Counted from the stretch's first letter, positions 27,503 to 36,282 are shown. The stretch: DNA of 64,000 nucleotides from Robinsoniella peoriensis (GCF_042680125.1 NZ_JBHTNY010000021.1); one strand, 5' to 3'. A program made the numbers and translations. The notes: generated by a model not told the origin, from the letters alone.

Positions 27503-27844
27503 TTAATCACCAATAGGATTCTCGATTAAAGTAGCAGCAATAAATCTATGACAATGCCCATCTTCTATTTCTGTCTGAGAATCAATAAAGTGCACATGGC
27601 GCTCATCGCCGCATTTGCCAACCGGAACCTGCAAGCCCGTTGTTACACAAATGGGATGGAAGTGATCTTCATAAAAATCTGTTTTCGAAGTAAATTTGTG
27701 GATGTGTCCACCGGGGACTTTTATTATTTCTTCTGTCACACCTGCAAAGCGGTGGTTGTGTGGATCTTCATCCAGTTCGGCAAGGCGAACGCTTCCCAGC
27801 ACCTCGTGAACGTGTGTTTGCATACATTTTCTGTTACAACTCAT
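27503..27844 (-). CDS. YmaF-like histidine-rich protein
   Basis: 113 aa. Repeated His motifs (THVHE, PHNHRF, GGHIHKF, YEDHFHPI, ERHVHFID, DGHCHRF) in a repeating beta-strand pattern fit the YmaF family of unknown function, which also occurs in Bacillus. Metal binding is an inference from the paired histidines. ATG 27844 follows GGAGGTAATT; the longer frame to 27880 overlaps that site. Convergent with the PTS operon. Confidence 0.75.
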   Translation of the reverse strand: MSCNRKCMQTHVHEVLGSVRLAELDEDPHNHRFAGVTEEIIKVPGGHIHKFTSKTDFYEDHFHPICVTTGLQVPVGKCGDERHVHFIDSQTEIEDGHCHRFIAATLIENPIGD

Positions 27845-28092
27845 AATTACCTCCATTTCTGCACATTGTAGTGCATACAATTTTGTACCGCATCCGGAAC
27901 AAAATTTTCTATATCAAATTATTCAATATCGGATAATACAATATAAAAGAAAAAAACAAATTTGTTCGATAAATTAGATTTATCTCAATATTATATGTTT
28001 AAAAGAGTAAATTGGTGACAATTATAAAATCCGTATTGTCCTTTGAATAATCAATAGAATAACAAATTTATTGCGAATCCGGCTGTTGTATA

Positions 28093-28129
28093 TTGACAGG
28101 TGTTATATAGTGTATTATAGTGTTATATA
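28093..28129 (+). promoter_or_regulatory. Promoter with direct repeats before the YtrA-type operon
   Basis: TTGACA (28093-28098), 17-bp spacer, TATAGT (28116-28121). The 10-mer GTGTTATATA occurs at 28100-28109 and again at 28120-28129, a 20-bp period, bracketing the -10. These are good candidates for the binding site of the GntR/YtrA-type repressor encoded in the operon. The rest of 27881-28092 is AT-rich with nothing clear. Confidence 0.65.
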
Positions 28130-28165
28130 TAAGAGGTGCAAATATGCAAGCCGGAGGTGAATTTT

Positions 28166-28495
28166 ATGAACGAAAAAGGATTTGTTAAAATAGCTTCTGT
28201 GGGAAGTATGACGGAGGCTGAGCAAATGATCTGTGTTTTAAAAGAGAACGGTATTATGGCATGGCGCCAGGGCAGCATAATGGACATATATATGGGAGAC
28301 TCCTATGCTGGTGAAGATATCATGGTCGCTGAAAGAGATGAAGATCCTGCAAAAAAACTATTGGAATGTTTCCCTCAGATTCAAACAAAAATGACTTATC
28401 AAAAGAGAAACCTGTCAAGGACGCAGCGAATTTTAGGATGGGTATTATTAATTATCATGATTCTGTGTATTTTGGTTCCGGTTATCCTGCTGTAA
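28166..28495 (+). CDS. DUF2007-like protein with C-terminal membrane helix
   Basis: 109 aa. Residues 3-70 (FVKIASVGSMTEAEQMICVL then KENGIMAW, later GEDIMVAERDEDPAKKLLE) match the DUF2007/signal-transducing-protein pattern, and residues 88-108 form one membrane helix. Start ATG 28166 follows GGAGGTGAATTTT. First gene of an operon with a GntR regulator and an ABC transporter. Function unknown. Confidence 0.75.
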   Translation: MNEKGFVKIASVGSMTEAEQMICVLKENGIMAWRQGSIMDIYMGDSYAGEDIMVAERDEDPAKKLLECFPQIQTKMTYQKRNLSRTQRILGWVLLIIMILCILVPVILL

Positions 28496-28594
28496 GTTGG
28501 GAAATAGTCGCTAAGTTGTACAGAGAGTTTAAAAATAGCCGCGAAGTCCTCAGCGAGTTTGAAAAAGAGAGGTGGAGAACGGAAATTGGAAATT

Positions 28595-28969
28595 ATGATA
28601 AGCCACAAAAGCAGCAAACCAATATATGAACAAATAGGCTCACAGATTAAGGATATGATACTGACTGGCGAATTAAAAACCGGTGATATGATTACTTCTG
28701 TAAGAAGTCTGGCAAAAGAACTGGGAATCGGTGTGCTTACAGTCCAGAAAGCATATGACCGGCTTCAAAAGGAAGGTATTATTGAAACCGTGGTGGGAAA
28801 AGGAACCTATATCACGAATCATAATTCCGGTGGCCTGGAAGACCAGCGCAATCAGATATTGGAAGTCAAGGCGATGGAATTAATCGCACTTGCAAAGAAA
28901 TATAACATAGAACAAGACAGCGTTATTGGATTGATAAAGCTGCTGTTCGATGATTCACATATTGATTGA
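28595..28969 (+). CDS. GntR-family regulator, YtrA type
   Basis: 124 aa, the short YtrA-type form: a winged helix (PIYEQIGSQIKDMILTGELK, then VRSLAKELGIGVLTVQKAYD and KGTYI) plus a short C-terminal dimer helix and no ligand domain. Start is uncertain: ATG 28595, or TTG 28586, which is better spaced from GGTGGAG. It is followed by an ABC ATPase and membrane protein, the arrangement of YtrA-controlled transporters, which respond to cell-envelope stress in Bacillus. Confidence 0.85.
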   Translation: MISHKSSKPIYEQIGSQIKDMILTGELKTGDMITSVRSLAKELGIGVLTVQKAYDRLQKEGIIETVVGKGTYITNHNSGGLEDQRNQILEVKAMELIALAKKYNIEQDSVIGLIKLLFDDSHID

Positions 28970-28989
28970 TACTGAAAATGAGGTGCTAT

Positions 28990-29850
28990 ATGAAAAATAT
29001 TCTTGAAATCAATGATATTACAAAAAAGTTTGCATCATTTACTCTTGATCATGTTCAATTTTCCTGTCCCGAAGGAGCTATTATGGGGTTGATTGGCCCC
29101 AATGGAGCCGGAAAAACTACCGTCATCAATTCTATTTTGAACATTATTAATTTAAACGAAGGAGATATACGGATTTTTGGCAAAAATTATCAGGAACTGA
29201 CGAAAGAAGATAAAGAAAATATCGCAGTTGTGTACGATGATAATAACCTTCCGGAACATCTTACTTCCAAAGAGGTCAATAAAATTTTTAGTAAAATGTA
29301 TCTAAAATGGGATGAAAATTTATTCCATCACTATTTACAGCGGATGGAGATACCGGAACATACTGCGGTCAAAGAGATGTCAAAAGGCAACAAAGTAAAA
29401 CTAAATCTGGCGGTTGCGTTGTCCCATTGTCCCAGGTTGTTGATTTTAGATGAAATCACAGGATCGTTAGACCCCATCATGAGAGATGAAATACTGAAAT
29501 TATTTCTGGAATTTATTCAGGATGAAGGCAATAGTATTCTTTTCTCATCCCACATTATTACAGATCTTGAGAAGATTGCAGATTATATTACCTTTATTAA
29601 TAATGGCCATGTTATTTTCAGTAAAGAAAAGGATGAACTGCTCTATAATTATAGTCTGATGCATTGCAGGGCTTCAAAATTTCATGAACTGGACAAAAGT
29701 GGTATGATAGCTTACCGGGCAGAAGGGAACCATGTAGACTTTATCCTGGACAATACCATGGGGAATCATTTCAATCAGGAAGAAATATTGATAGAACAGC
29801 CTGGCATAGAAGAAATTATGCTGATACTTGCAAGGGGGACAGTGGTATGA
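28990..29850 (+). CDS. ABC transporter ATPase, YtrB-like
   Basis: 286 aa. Walker A GPNGAGKTTVINS (about residue 36), signature MSKGNKVKLNLAVAL (SKGN in place of SGGQ), Walker B LLILDEITGSLDP, and H-loop FSSHIITDLEKIADY. The C-terminal 70 residues are the usual extra domain of ABC-2 ATPases. ATG 28990 follows GAGGTG. Overlaps the membrane-subunit gene by ATGA-type coupling (29847-29850). Confidence 0.9.
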   Translation: MKNILEINDITKKFASFTLDHVQFSCPEGAIMGLIGPNGAGKTTVINSILNIINLNEGDIRIFGKNYQELTKEDKENIAVVYDDNNLPEHLTSKEVNKIFSKMYLKWDENLFHHYLQRMEIPEHTAVKEMSKGNKVKLNLAVALSHCPRLLILDEITGSLDPIMRDEILKLFLEFIQDEGNSILFSSHIITDLEKIADYITFINNGHVIFSKEKDELLYNYSLMHCRASKFHELDKSGMIAYRAEGNHVDFILDNTMGNHFNQEEILIEQPGIEEIMLILARGTVV

Positions 29851-30482
29851 ACGGATTAATAAGAAAAGATATTTACAACTTAAATAAAATAAAAAACATG
29901 TATCTGATTTTGACCGCCATTTTAATCGCCTATTGTTATGCAACAAAAAGACCTGCTTTTATTACTGCAATACCGATACTGATTTTCAGTACAACTGTAA
30001 CTTCTACCTTTACAATGGACAATAATGTGAAATGGGATAAACTTGCTGTGCCGGCGATGCTGAGCAGAAATGAAATTGTTCTGAGTAAATACATTCTTCT
30101 TTTAGAGATTATAAGCGTGGGAATTCTGGCGGGCTTTCTAATAAGTTTGCCGGGGTTAATAACCCATCGTACCAATTTCATCCTGTTTTTGGAAATGACC
30201 ATGGCTGCAGCCGCAATTGCGTTGTGTGCCGGCAGTTTGTCCATTGGATTTATATATCTGTCTGAAAATGCAGTTGAAAAGATGGAACTGCTTACAATAT
30301 TTTCATATGCGGGATCTGCAGTTATCGTATTTGGCAGTTCAAAACTACTAAGTATTTTAAATGACTCTCTAAAGCTTCCTAGAATCGGTCTTTCCATCAT
30401 TAATCTTTTTATTGTATTTATTATTTATATTGTTTCTTATAAGACAGCAGTCAGAGCCTTCAAAGGCAGGGATATTTCCTGA
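29847..30482 (+). CDS. ABC-2 type membrane subunit
   Basis: 211 aa with six predicted membrane helices (about 17-30, 36-52, 80-100, 108-135, 147-165, 178-200). Weakly conserved, but its place directly after the ATPase and its size fit a YtrC/ABC-2 permease partner. Substrate unknown. Confidence 0.82.
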   Translation: MNGLIRKDIYNLNKIKNMYLILTAILIAYCYATKRPAFITAIPILIFSTTVTSTFTMDNNVKWDKLAVPAMLSRNEIVLSKYILLLEIISVGILAGFLISLPGLITHRTNFILFLEMTMAAAAIALCAGSLSIGFIYLSENAVEKMELLTIFSYAGSAVIVFGSSKLLSILNDSLKLPRIGLSIINLFIVFIIYIVSYKTAVRAFKGRDIS

Positions 30483-30637
30483 TTTTACGACAGATTGTTT
30501 AAACGTGTATTACACCTGTCAGCGTTTCTGATTTACAGCATTACAGTAACCGGTTTTATTTTGGTGACATAACCCCGGGGAGTATGTTAAAATAGGGCAT
30601 GAAATATTAGATAGAAGGGACAGACAAGATTATAATT

Positions 30638-31261
30638 ATGATTAACAGAGAAGATATGCTGGAATTGACCAGACGAATGACACCTGCCAGAACGTCTATG
30701 ACGAGGATTGCAGGATGCTATATGGATGCGGACGGTGAAATCGATGGTACGTTTAATACTAATTTTTTAAAGCTTTCTGCTGGTGAAAAGGAAAAGAAGT
30801 TAAAGATTGCAAAAGAGATTCCATTTTCCCGAACAAATGAGAATCTGAAAAGATATCAATTTCCAAGTGATTCTATGGGACCAAACAGTATGTGGCGGCT
30901 TCTTATGGGAATGAAATCCTGTGGGCTTAAGAATGATGTATTGATGGAAACATTCTATGAAGTGATAGGGGAATCCTATCATTCCGACCATGATTATGCC
31001 GTGATGGTGTACCATGACCGGTATGATATACCGGTGAAAGCATCGGATCATGAAAGAGTGGGAGAGTCAGAAGAAGTCTACGAATATCTCATTTGTGCCA
31101 TATGCCCGCTAAAAGGAGATTATGAGCCGGATAGTCCGGAGTGTGGATTCCTGTTTCCGGCATTTGCTGACAGAAGTTCAGACCAGAATTGTGTGGATGT
31201 GTTCCAGGCAGATACCCTGCATCCACATATGGAACTTTTGAAAATATTAAAGCGTGCCTGA
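30638..31261 (+). CDS. DUF4317-family protein, half-length
   Basis: 207 aa. The N-terminus (MINREDMLELTRRMTPARTS, then MTRIAGCYMDADGEI) and the C-terminal YEYLICAICPLK segment are typical of DUF4317. Most family members known to me are about 400 aa, so this looks like a short form ending after the first conserved half. No second half is found downstream, where the rib promoter begins at once. Function unknown. Confidence 0.7.
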   Translation: MINREDMLELTRRMTPARTSMTRIAGCYMDADGEIDGTFNTNFLKLSAGEKEKKLKIAKEIPFSRTNENLKRYQFPSDSMGPNSMWRLLMGMKSCGLKNDVLMETFYEVIGESYHSDHDYAVMVYHDRYDIPVKASDHERVGESEEVYEYLICAICPLKGDYEPDSPECGFLFPAFADRSSDQNCVDVFQADTLHPHMELLKILKRA

Positions 31262-31267
31262 AATAAC

Positions 31268-31296
31268 TTGACTTCCAAAGAAAACCTGTTTATAAT
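31268..31296 (+). promoter_or_regulatory. Sigma-A promoter of the riboflavin operon
   Basis: TTGACT (31268-31273), 17-bp spacer, TATAAT (31291-31296), about 20 bases before the FMN riboswitch. Confidence 0.85.
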
Positions 31297-31314
31297 AAAT
31301 TTCAATTGAATAGA

Positions 31315-31422
31315 AATCTTCAGGGCAGGGTGCAATTCCCTACCGGTGGTAAAGCCCACGAGCCGTAAGGCATGATTCGGTGTAATTCCGAAGCCGACAG
31401 TATAGTCTGGATGAAAGAAGAT
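31315..31422 (+). promoter_or_regulatory. FMN riboswitch (RFN element)
   Basis: All conserved RFN blocks are present: ATCTTCAGGGCAGGGTG, AATTCCCTACCGG, GGTAAAGCCCACGAG, a variable arm, GATTCGGTGTAATTCCG, AAGCCGACAG and the closing GGATGAAAGAAGAT. It binds FMN and switches the rib operon off, probably through the terminators downstream at 31451 and 31512. Confidence 0.97.
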
Positions 31423-31450
31423 GTTAAAGCAGTTTTATGTGCTTTTTGTG

Positions 31451-31484
31451 CTCTGGAATGATATTATCATTTCAGAGTTTTTTT
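31451..31484 (+). terminator. Riboswitch expression-platform terminator
   Basis: Stem CTCTGgAATGAT (31451-31462) and ATCATTtCAGAG (to 31477) followed by TTTTTTT. Its position 30 bases after the aptamer fits the FMN-dependent terminator. Confidence 0.85.
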
Positions 31485-31500
31485 GTTAAATGCGCATAGG

Positions 31501-31558
31501 ACCTCCATTTTACATGCCTTGAGTAGATTTTATTCAAGGCATGTATTTTTTTGGAGGT
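31501..31558 (+). terminator. Second hairpin that also masks a ribosome binding site
   Basis: A 12-bp stem TACATGCCTTGA (31511-31522) and TCAAGGCATGTA (31534-31545) with TTTTTTT after it forms a second intrinsic terminator. Outside it, ACCTCCA (31501-31507) is exactly complementary to TGGAGGT (31552-31558), which is the ribosome binding site of the 22-codon leader ORF. The element could thus block both elongation and leader translation. Confidence 0.7.
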
Positions 31559-31563
31559 GAAGT

Positions 31564-31632
31564 GTGAAAGAAAAGCATTTTTACTTATTAAGGCAGGATC
31601 GCAGGCAGATCTGCACTATGCAGGAGGTATAA
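31564..31632 (+). CDS. Candidate 22-aa leader peptide upstream of ribD
   Basis: GTG start five bases after GGAGGTGAA, 22 codons, TAA at 31630-31632, two bases before the ribD ATG. Peptide begins MKEKHFYLLRQDRR and ends TMQEV. The ribD ribosome binding site (AGGAGGT, 31622-31628) lies inside the leader, so leader translation would affect ribD initiation. Too short to prove as a gene; the evidence is the good site, the exact stop/start adjacency and the hairpin that masks its start. Confidence 0.45.
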   Translation: MKEKHFYLLRQDRRQICTMQEV

Positions 31633-31634
31633 AA

Positions 31635-32747
31635 ATGAAGGATTTAGAATACATGAAGCAGGCCATAGAACTTGCGAAAAAGGGAAGTGGATTTACAAAT
31701 CCCAATCCCATGGTTGGTGCAGTGATTGTAAAAGAGGGTGTGGTGATCGGACGGGGATATCATGAAAGTTACGGCGGTCTGCACGCTGAACGAAATGCTT
31801 TAAAGAACTGCAATACTTCAGCCAAGGGGGCAGAAATGTATGTAACCCTGGAACCCTGCTGTCATTACGGAAAAACTCCGCCTTGTACAGAAGCCATTAT
31901 CAATAGCGGTATTACAAGGGTTGTAATCGGCACACTTGACCCCAATCCTCAAATGTCCGGGAAAGGAGCCGCCATTTTACAAAGAAATAAGATTCGTGTA
32001 GAAACAGGTGTCCTGGAAAAGGACTGTAAAGCACTCATTCGTACCTTTGCAAAGTTCATTACAACCGGGAAACCCTATGTGATGATGAAGTACGCTATGA
32101 CCATGGATGGCAAAATAGCCACGTATACAAAACAGTCTAAATGGATAACCGGTGAAAAAGCAAGATACCAGGTACAGGAAACCAGACATCAATATTCCGC
32201 CATTATGGCAGGCGTAAACACGGTTATCCAGGATGATCCGCTGCTGAACTGCAGACTGGAAAATGCTTCAAATCCGGTTCGCATTATCTGCGATACCCAT
32301 TTACGGACACCCCTGGATTCCCGAATTGTTCAATCAGCATCAACCTATTCTGCTGAAACCATACTGGCAACCTGCTCCGCTGATGAAAATAAGATACAGC
32401 AATACCTTAATAAAGGCTGCCGTATTATACAAACCAGTGAAAAGGACGGACATGTGAATCTGCATGAACTTATGGGGGTTCTTGGAAAGATGGGCCTGGA
32501 CAGCATACTTTTAGAAGGGGGCAGCATGTTGAATTGGAGCGCATTGCAGCAGGGAATTGTGGACGGGATTCAGGCATATATTGCACCGAAAATTTTTGGC
32601 GGCAGCCACGCCGTATCTCCTGTGGGCGGTATAGGGGTAGCCCTGCCGGCTGAGGCATTTCTGCTTGCAGACACCCGGTTCATACCAGTTGGCAATGATT
32701 CTTTGATGGAAAGTGAGGTGGTCTATCCATGTTTACAGGAATCATAG
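31635..32747 (+). CDS. ribD: Riboflavin biosynthesis deaminase/reductase
   Basis: 370 aa, full length. The N-terminal deaminase domain has the zinc motif HAERNAL (about residue 50) and PCCHYGKTPPC (about 74-84). The C-terminal reductase domain (about 145-365) includes MTMDGKIAT and LEGGSMLNWSALQQ. It does the second and third steps from GTP towards lumazine. ATG 31635 follows AGGAGGTATAAAA. Overlaps ribE by 19 bases. Confidence 0.95.
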   Translation: MKDLEYMKQAIELAKKGSGFTNPNPMVGAVIVKEGVVIGRGYHESYGGLHAERNALKNCNTSAKGAEMYVTLEPCCHYGKTPPCTEAIINSGITRVVIGTLDPNPQMSGKGAAILQRNKIRVETGVLEKDCKALIRTFAKFITTGKPYVMMKYAMTMDGKIATYTKQSKWITGEKARYQVQETRHQYSAIMAGVNTVIQDDPLLNCRLENASNPVRIICDTHLRTPLDSRIVQSASTYSAETILATCSADENKIQQYLNKGCRIIQTSEKDGHVNLHELMGVLGKMGLDSILLEGGSMLNWSALQQGIVDGIQAYIAPKIFGGSHAVSPVGGIGVALPAEAFLLADTRFIPVGNDSLMESEVVYPCLQES

Positions 32748-33370
32748 AGGAAACCGGCAGCATTTCAGCCATTTTGAAAAATGGAAATTCGATCCGTCTG
32801 ACAGTGCATGCAAATAAGATTTTACAGGATATAAAAACCGGTGACAGTATTGCAGTCAATGGGATCTGCCTCACGGCAGCCGGTTTTACCGCATCGGCAT
32901 TCACAGCTGACGTTATGCACGAAACCATAGCACGTACTTCCCTTTCACACTTAAGGCACGGAAGCATTGTCAATCTGGAAAGAGCCATGTCCGTGAACGG
33001 GCGGTTTGGGGGACACATTGTTACCGGACATGTGGACGGAACGGGTACCATCATCAAAATAGAAAGCGATGCAGCAGCCCAATGGTATACCGTCAAAACA
33101 TCTCCAAAAATCATGCGGTATATTGTAGAAAAAGGTTCCATTGCAATGGATGGCATCAGTCTGACGGTAGCAAAGACAGACAGAGACCGTTTCTGTGTTT
33201 CCGTAATTCCCCACACGATGGGACATACGGCGCTGGCATCGAAAGCGGTTCATGATATAGTGAACCTGGAAAATGATTACATAGGAAAATATATTGAAAA
33301 ATTTATCTTGGACGGAAACGAAAATTCTTCAAATTTAACGCGGGAACTACTTGCGAAATACGGATATTAG
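32729..33370 (+). CDS. ribE: Riboflavin synthase alpha chain
   Basis: 213 aa, two similar lumazine-binding repeats: MFTGIIEETGSI with VNGICLTA (first half), VTGHVDGTGTI and MDGISLTVA (second half). It dismutates two lumazines to riboflavin. Translationally coupled to ribD by overlap. Confidence 0.95.
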   Translation: MFTGIIEETGSISAILKNGNSIRLTVHANKILQDIKTGDSIAVNGICLTAAGFTASAFTADVMHETIARTSLSHLRHGSIVNLERAMSVNGRFGGHIVTGHVDGTGTIIKIESDAAAQWYTVKTSPKIMRYIVEKGSIAMDGISLTVAKTDRDRFCVSVIPHTMGHTALASKAVHDIVNLENDYIGKYIEKFILDGNENSSNLTRELLAKYGY

Positions 33371-33381
33371 GAGGTATGGAA

Positions 33382-34590
33382 ATGAAGTTTGATTCTGTAA
33401 AGGAAGCGGTAAGTACACTGCAGGCTGGTAAAATGATACTGGTACTGGATGATTGGGACAGAGAAAATGAAGGAGATTTAATCTGTGCTGCAGAATATGC
33501 AACAACGGAAAATGTAAACTTTATGGCAAGCTGTGCAAAAGGCTTAATCTGTATGCCCATGAGCCGGAAACTGGCGGAAAAACTGTGCTTGCCCCCTATG
33601 GCTGAAACGAATAACGATAATCATGGAACAGCATTTACCGTTTCCATTGATTATAAAGAAACCACTACAGGTATCTCAGCCGTGGAAAGAGGTATGACGG
33701 CCCGCATGTGTGTCTCTGATGGCGTTCTGGCAGCAGATTTCCGCCGCCCGGGCCATATGTTTCCGCTGATTGCAAAAGATAACGGGGTTTTGGAAAGAAA
33801 TGGACATACCGAAGCAACCGTAGATCTGATGCGTCTGGCGGAATTAAAAGAATGCGGCCTTTGCTGTGAAATTATGAATGATGACGGGAGTATGATGCGA
33901 TCCCATGATCTGCTGAAATTTGCAGAACAGTATCAAATTCCCTGCATTACCATAAAAGACTTACAGGAATACCGTAAAATCAATGAGAAATTGGCAGAGT
34001 GCGTATCCATTACCAAAATGCCAACACGGTATGGTGATTTCATGGCACATTGTTATGTCAATAAATTGAATCAAGAACATCACATCGCTTTAGTTATGGG
34101 GAACATAGCAGATGAAAAAGAGGTTCTGTGCAGAGTCCATTCCGAATGTCTCACAGGAGATGTATTCGGTTCGTTAAGATGCGACTGCGGACAACAGCTT
34201 GATGCGGCTATGAAAATGATTGCAGATCATGGAAAGGGGGTACTGTTATACATGCGTCAGGAAGGACGGGGAATCGGATTAGTAAATAAACTGAAAGCTT
34301 ACCATTTGCAGGATGGCGGAATGGATACCTTAGACGCAAATCTTGCATTAGGATTTCAGGGGGATTTGCGTGAGTACTACATCGGTGCGCAGATTCTGCG
34401 GGATTTAGGTATTCAATCGCTGCGTCTGCTGACGAACAATCCGGATAAGGTGTACCAGTTAGAAGATTATGGTATAGAAATTACGAAACGCATGCCAATA
34501 CAGATTAAGGCGACTCCCTACGATAAATTTTACTTAAAAACAAAACAAACCCGCATGGGACATCTATTAAACTTAGAGGAGGAAAAATAA
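33382..34590 (+). CDS. ribBA: Bifunctional DHBP synthase / GTP cyclohydrolase II
   Basis: 402 aa. The N-terminal half (1-200) is dihydroxybutanone-phosphate synthase with the acidic motif DDWDRENEGDL and RRPGHMFPL. The C-terminal half is GTP cyclohydrolase II with zinc cysteines in SECLTGDVFGSLRCDCG (about 252-268), and RQEGRGIGL. It supplies both precursors of the lumazine ring. Start at ATG 33382, six bases after AGGAGGT; the ATG at 33376 abuts that site. Confidence 0.95.
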   Translation: MKFDSVKEAVSTLQAGKMILVLDDWDRENEGDLICAAEYATTENVNFMASCAKGLICMPMSRKLAEKLCLPPMAETNNDNHGTAFTVSIDYKETTTGISAVERGMTARMCVSDGVLAADFRRPGHMFPLIAKDNGVLERNGHTEATVDLMRLAELKECGLCCEIMNDDGSMMRSHDLLKFAEQYQIPCITIKDLQEYRKINEKLAECVSITKMPTRYGDFMAHCYVNKLNQEHHIALVMGNIADEKEVLCRVHSECLTGDVFGSLRCDCGQQLDAAMKMIADHGKGVLLYMRQEGRGIGLVNKLKAYHLQDGGMDTLDANLALGFQGDLREYYIGAQILRDLGIQSLRLLTNNPDKVYQLEDYGIEITKRMPIQIKATPYDKFYLKTKQTRMGHLLNLEEEK

Positions 34591-35052
34591 ATGAGAATAT
34601 ATGAAGGTAATTTAGCAGCAGAAGATATCAAGGTGGGTATTGTTACCGCACGGTTTAATGAATTTATAACATCAAAGTTACTGTCGGGTGCCATAGACTG
34701 TTTAAAACGAGAAAATGTAAAGGAGGATCAAATTGAGGTGGCATGGGTTCCGGGGGCATTTGAAATTCCTCTGATTGCTTCTAAAATGGCACAGAGCAAG
34801 AAATATGATGCTGTCATATGTCTGGGCGCAGTCATTCGCGGAAGTACCAGCCATTATGACTATGTATGCAGCGAAGTTTCAAAAGGGATTGCCCAGGCCA
34901 GCCTTTCAAGCGGCATTCCGATAATGTTTGGAGTGTTAACAACAGACAATATTGAACAGGCAATCGAAAGAGCCGGAACAAAAGCGGGTAACAAAGGGTT
35001 TGAATGTGCCCAGGGAGCCATTGAAATGGTTAACTTAATGCGTTCTCTTTAG
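34591..35052 (+). CDS. ribH: 6,7-dimethyl-8-ribityllumazine synthase
   Basis: 153 aa, normal length. Motifs VTARFNEFITSKLLSGA, WVPGAFEIPL, GAVIRGSTSHYDYVCSEV with catalytic His, and FGVLTTDN. Last gene of the rib operon; GAGGAGG before the ATG overlaps the end of ribBA. About 200 non-coding bases follow with nothing clear. Confidence 0.96.
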   Translation: MRIYEGNLAAEDIKVGIVTARFNEFITSKLLSGAIDCLKRENVKEDQIEVAWVPGAFEIPLIASKMAQSKKYDAVICLGAVIRGSTSHYDYVCSEVSKGIAQASLSSGIPIMFGVLTTDNIEQAIERAGTKAGNKGFECAQGAIEMVNLMRSL

Positions 35053-35252
35053 TGAAAGTAAAATATTGTAATATCATTTTTTCTATACAAAAGGATTAGG
35101 CAAAGAAGAATCCTAAGTTCAGGAATACGGGATATGTTTTTTAGTGAACATGTGGTAAAATTATAATACAGTAATAAGAACGCACTTTAAATTGATTTGG
35201 GCTGCGCAGATTAAATCGACGCAATCGCTTTATACATCAGGAGGAGGGTAAA

Positions 35253-35792
35253 ATGTATTATTTTACAAATGTTCAATCACCGCTGGGTATGCTGTCCATT
35301 GCCTGTGATGGTGAAAATATAACAGGGCTGTGGATAGAGGGACAAAAACATTTTTTGGGTTCCGTTTCAGATAAAATGGTAAGGATGGATGATCTCCCGG
35401 TGTTTCTAACCGTAAGAGAATGGTTAGACAGATATTTTGCCGGAGAGAAGCCGGAGATTTCCGAACTGCCTTTGCGCCCGGCCGGTGGGGAATTCAGGCA
35501 GGAAGTCTGGAAAATCTTATGTGAAATTCCTTACGGTGAAGTCGTAACTTACGGCTCCATTGCAAAAAAAATGGCAGAGATAATGGGCAGAAACAGGATG
35601 TCCAGCCAGGCAGTGGGCGGTGCTGTGGGACATAATCCAATTTCCATCATCATTCCCTGTCACCGGGTTGTGGGTACAACAGGCAGTCTGACCGGTTATG
35701 CAGGAGGTATCCACTTAAAGATAAAACTGCTGGAGCATGAGGGGGTGGATATGTCACATCTTTTTATTCCGAAAAAGGGAACGGCACTTTAA
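35253..35792 (+). CDS. ogt: Methylated-DNA-protein cysteine methyltransferase
   Basis: 179 aa. The active-site motif IIPCHRVVG (Cys about residue 135), the helix-turn-helix PYGEVVTYGSIAKKMA and AVGGAVGHNP are diagnostic of Ogt-type O6-alkylguanine repair proteins. The Cys accepts the alkyl group irreversibly. Monocistronic, with GGAGGAGGG before the start. Confidence 0.95.
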   Translation: MYYFTNVQSPLGMLSIACDGENITGLWIEGQKHFLGSVSDKMVRMDDLPVFLTVREWLDRYFAGEKPEISELPLRPAGGEFRQEVWKILCEIPYGEVVTYGSIAKKMAEIMGRNRMSSQAVGGAVGHNPISIIIPCHRVVGTTGSLTGYAGGIHLKIKLLEHEGVDMSHLFIPKKGTAL

Positions 35793-35814
35793 GAAAGCAT
35801 GAATACATACCATT

Positions 35815-35850
35815 CAAAAAAGGGTATATGGGCTGTCATATGCCCTTTTT
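35815..35850 (+). terminator. Terminator of the alkyltransferase gene
   Basis: Stem AAAAAAGGGtATATG and CATATgCCCTTTTT with a GGCTGT loop; complementary A- and T-runs could serve either strand. Confidence 0.75.
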
Positions 35851-35869
35851 GGGTGGAAAAAAATACCCC

Positions 35870-35919
35870 TTGACACCTAAGCTACTAAGTGCTACGATAT
35901 ACCAGTACTAAGTAATACT
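35870..35919 (+). promoter_or_regulatory. Promoter and possible PadR operator
   Basis: TTGACA (35870-35875), 17-bp spacer, TACGAT (35893-35898). An imperfect dyad AGTACTAAGTAATACT follows at 35904-35919 and a related CTACTAAGTGCTA lies in the spacer; these may bind the PadR protein encoded next. Confidence 0.55.
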
Positions 35920-35956
35920 GCATACAAGTTATACCAAGTAGAAAGGAGCGGGACAA

Positions 35957-36280
35957 TTGGAAAATTTAACCGAAATACTAAAGGGTGTTCTGGAAGGCTG
36001 TGTGCTGGAAATTATCAGCCGAAAGGAAACCTATGGCTACGAGATTACCAGGCACCTGAATGCACTGGGGTTTACAGATGTGGTGGAGGGTACAGTGTAT
36101 ACGATATTAATCCGGCTGGAAAAAAATAAATTAGTTGAAATAACTAAAAAACCATCCGACATGGGACCTCCAAGAAAGTTCTTTACCTTAAACGAAAACG
36201 GGAGGGAAGAGCTGCGGAAGTTTTGGGAAAAATGGAACTTCGTCTCTTCCAAACTCAATCAATTAAGAGAGGAGCAGTGA
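35957..36280 (+). CDS. PadR-family transcriptional regulator
   Basis: 107 aa. Typical small PadR winged helix: GVLEGCVLEIISRKETYGYE then ITRHLNALGF, VVEGTVYTILIRLEKNKLV and GPPRKFFTLNENGREEL. Start is TTG at 35957 preceded by AAAGGAGC. It opens an operon with two DUF1048 proteins. Confidence 0.88.
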   Translation: MENLTEILKGVLEGCVLEIISRKETYGYEITRHLNALGFTDVVEGTVYTILIRLEKNKLVEITKKPSDMGPPRKFFTLNENGREELRKFWEKWNFVSSKLNQLREEQ

Positions 36281-36282
36281 AA

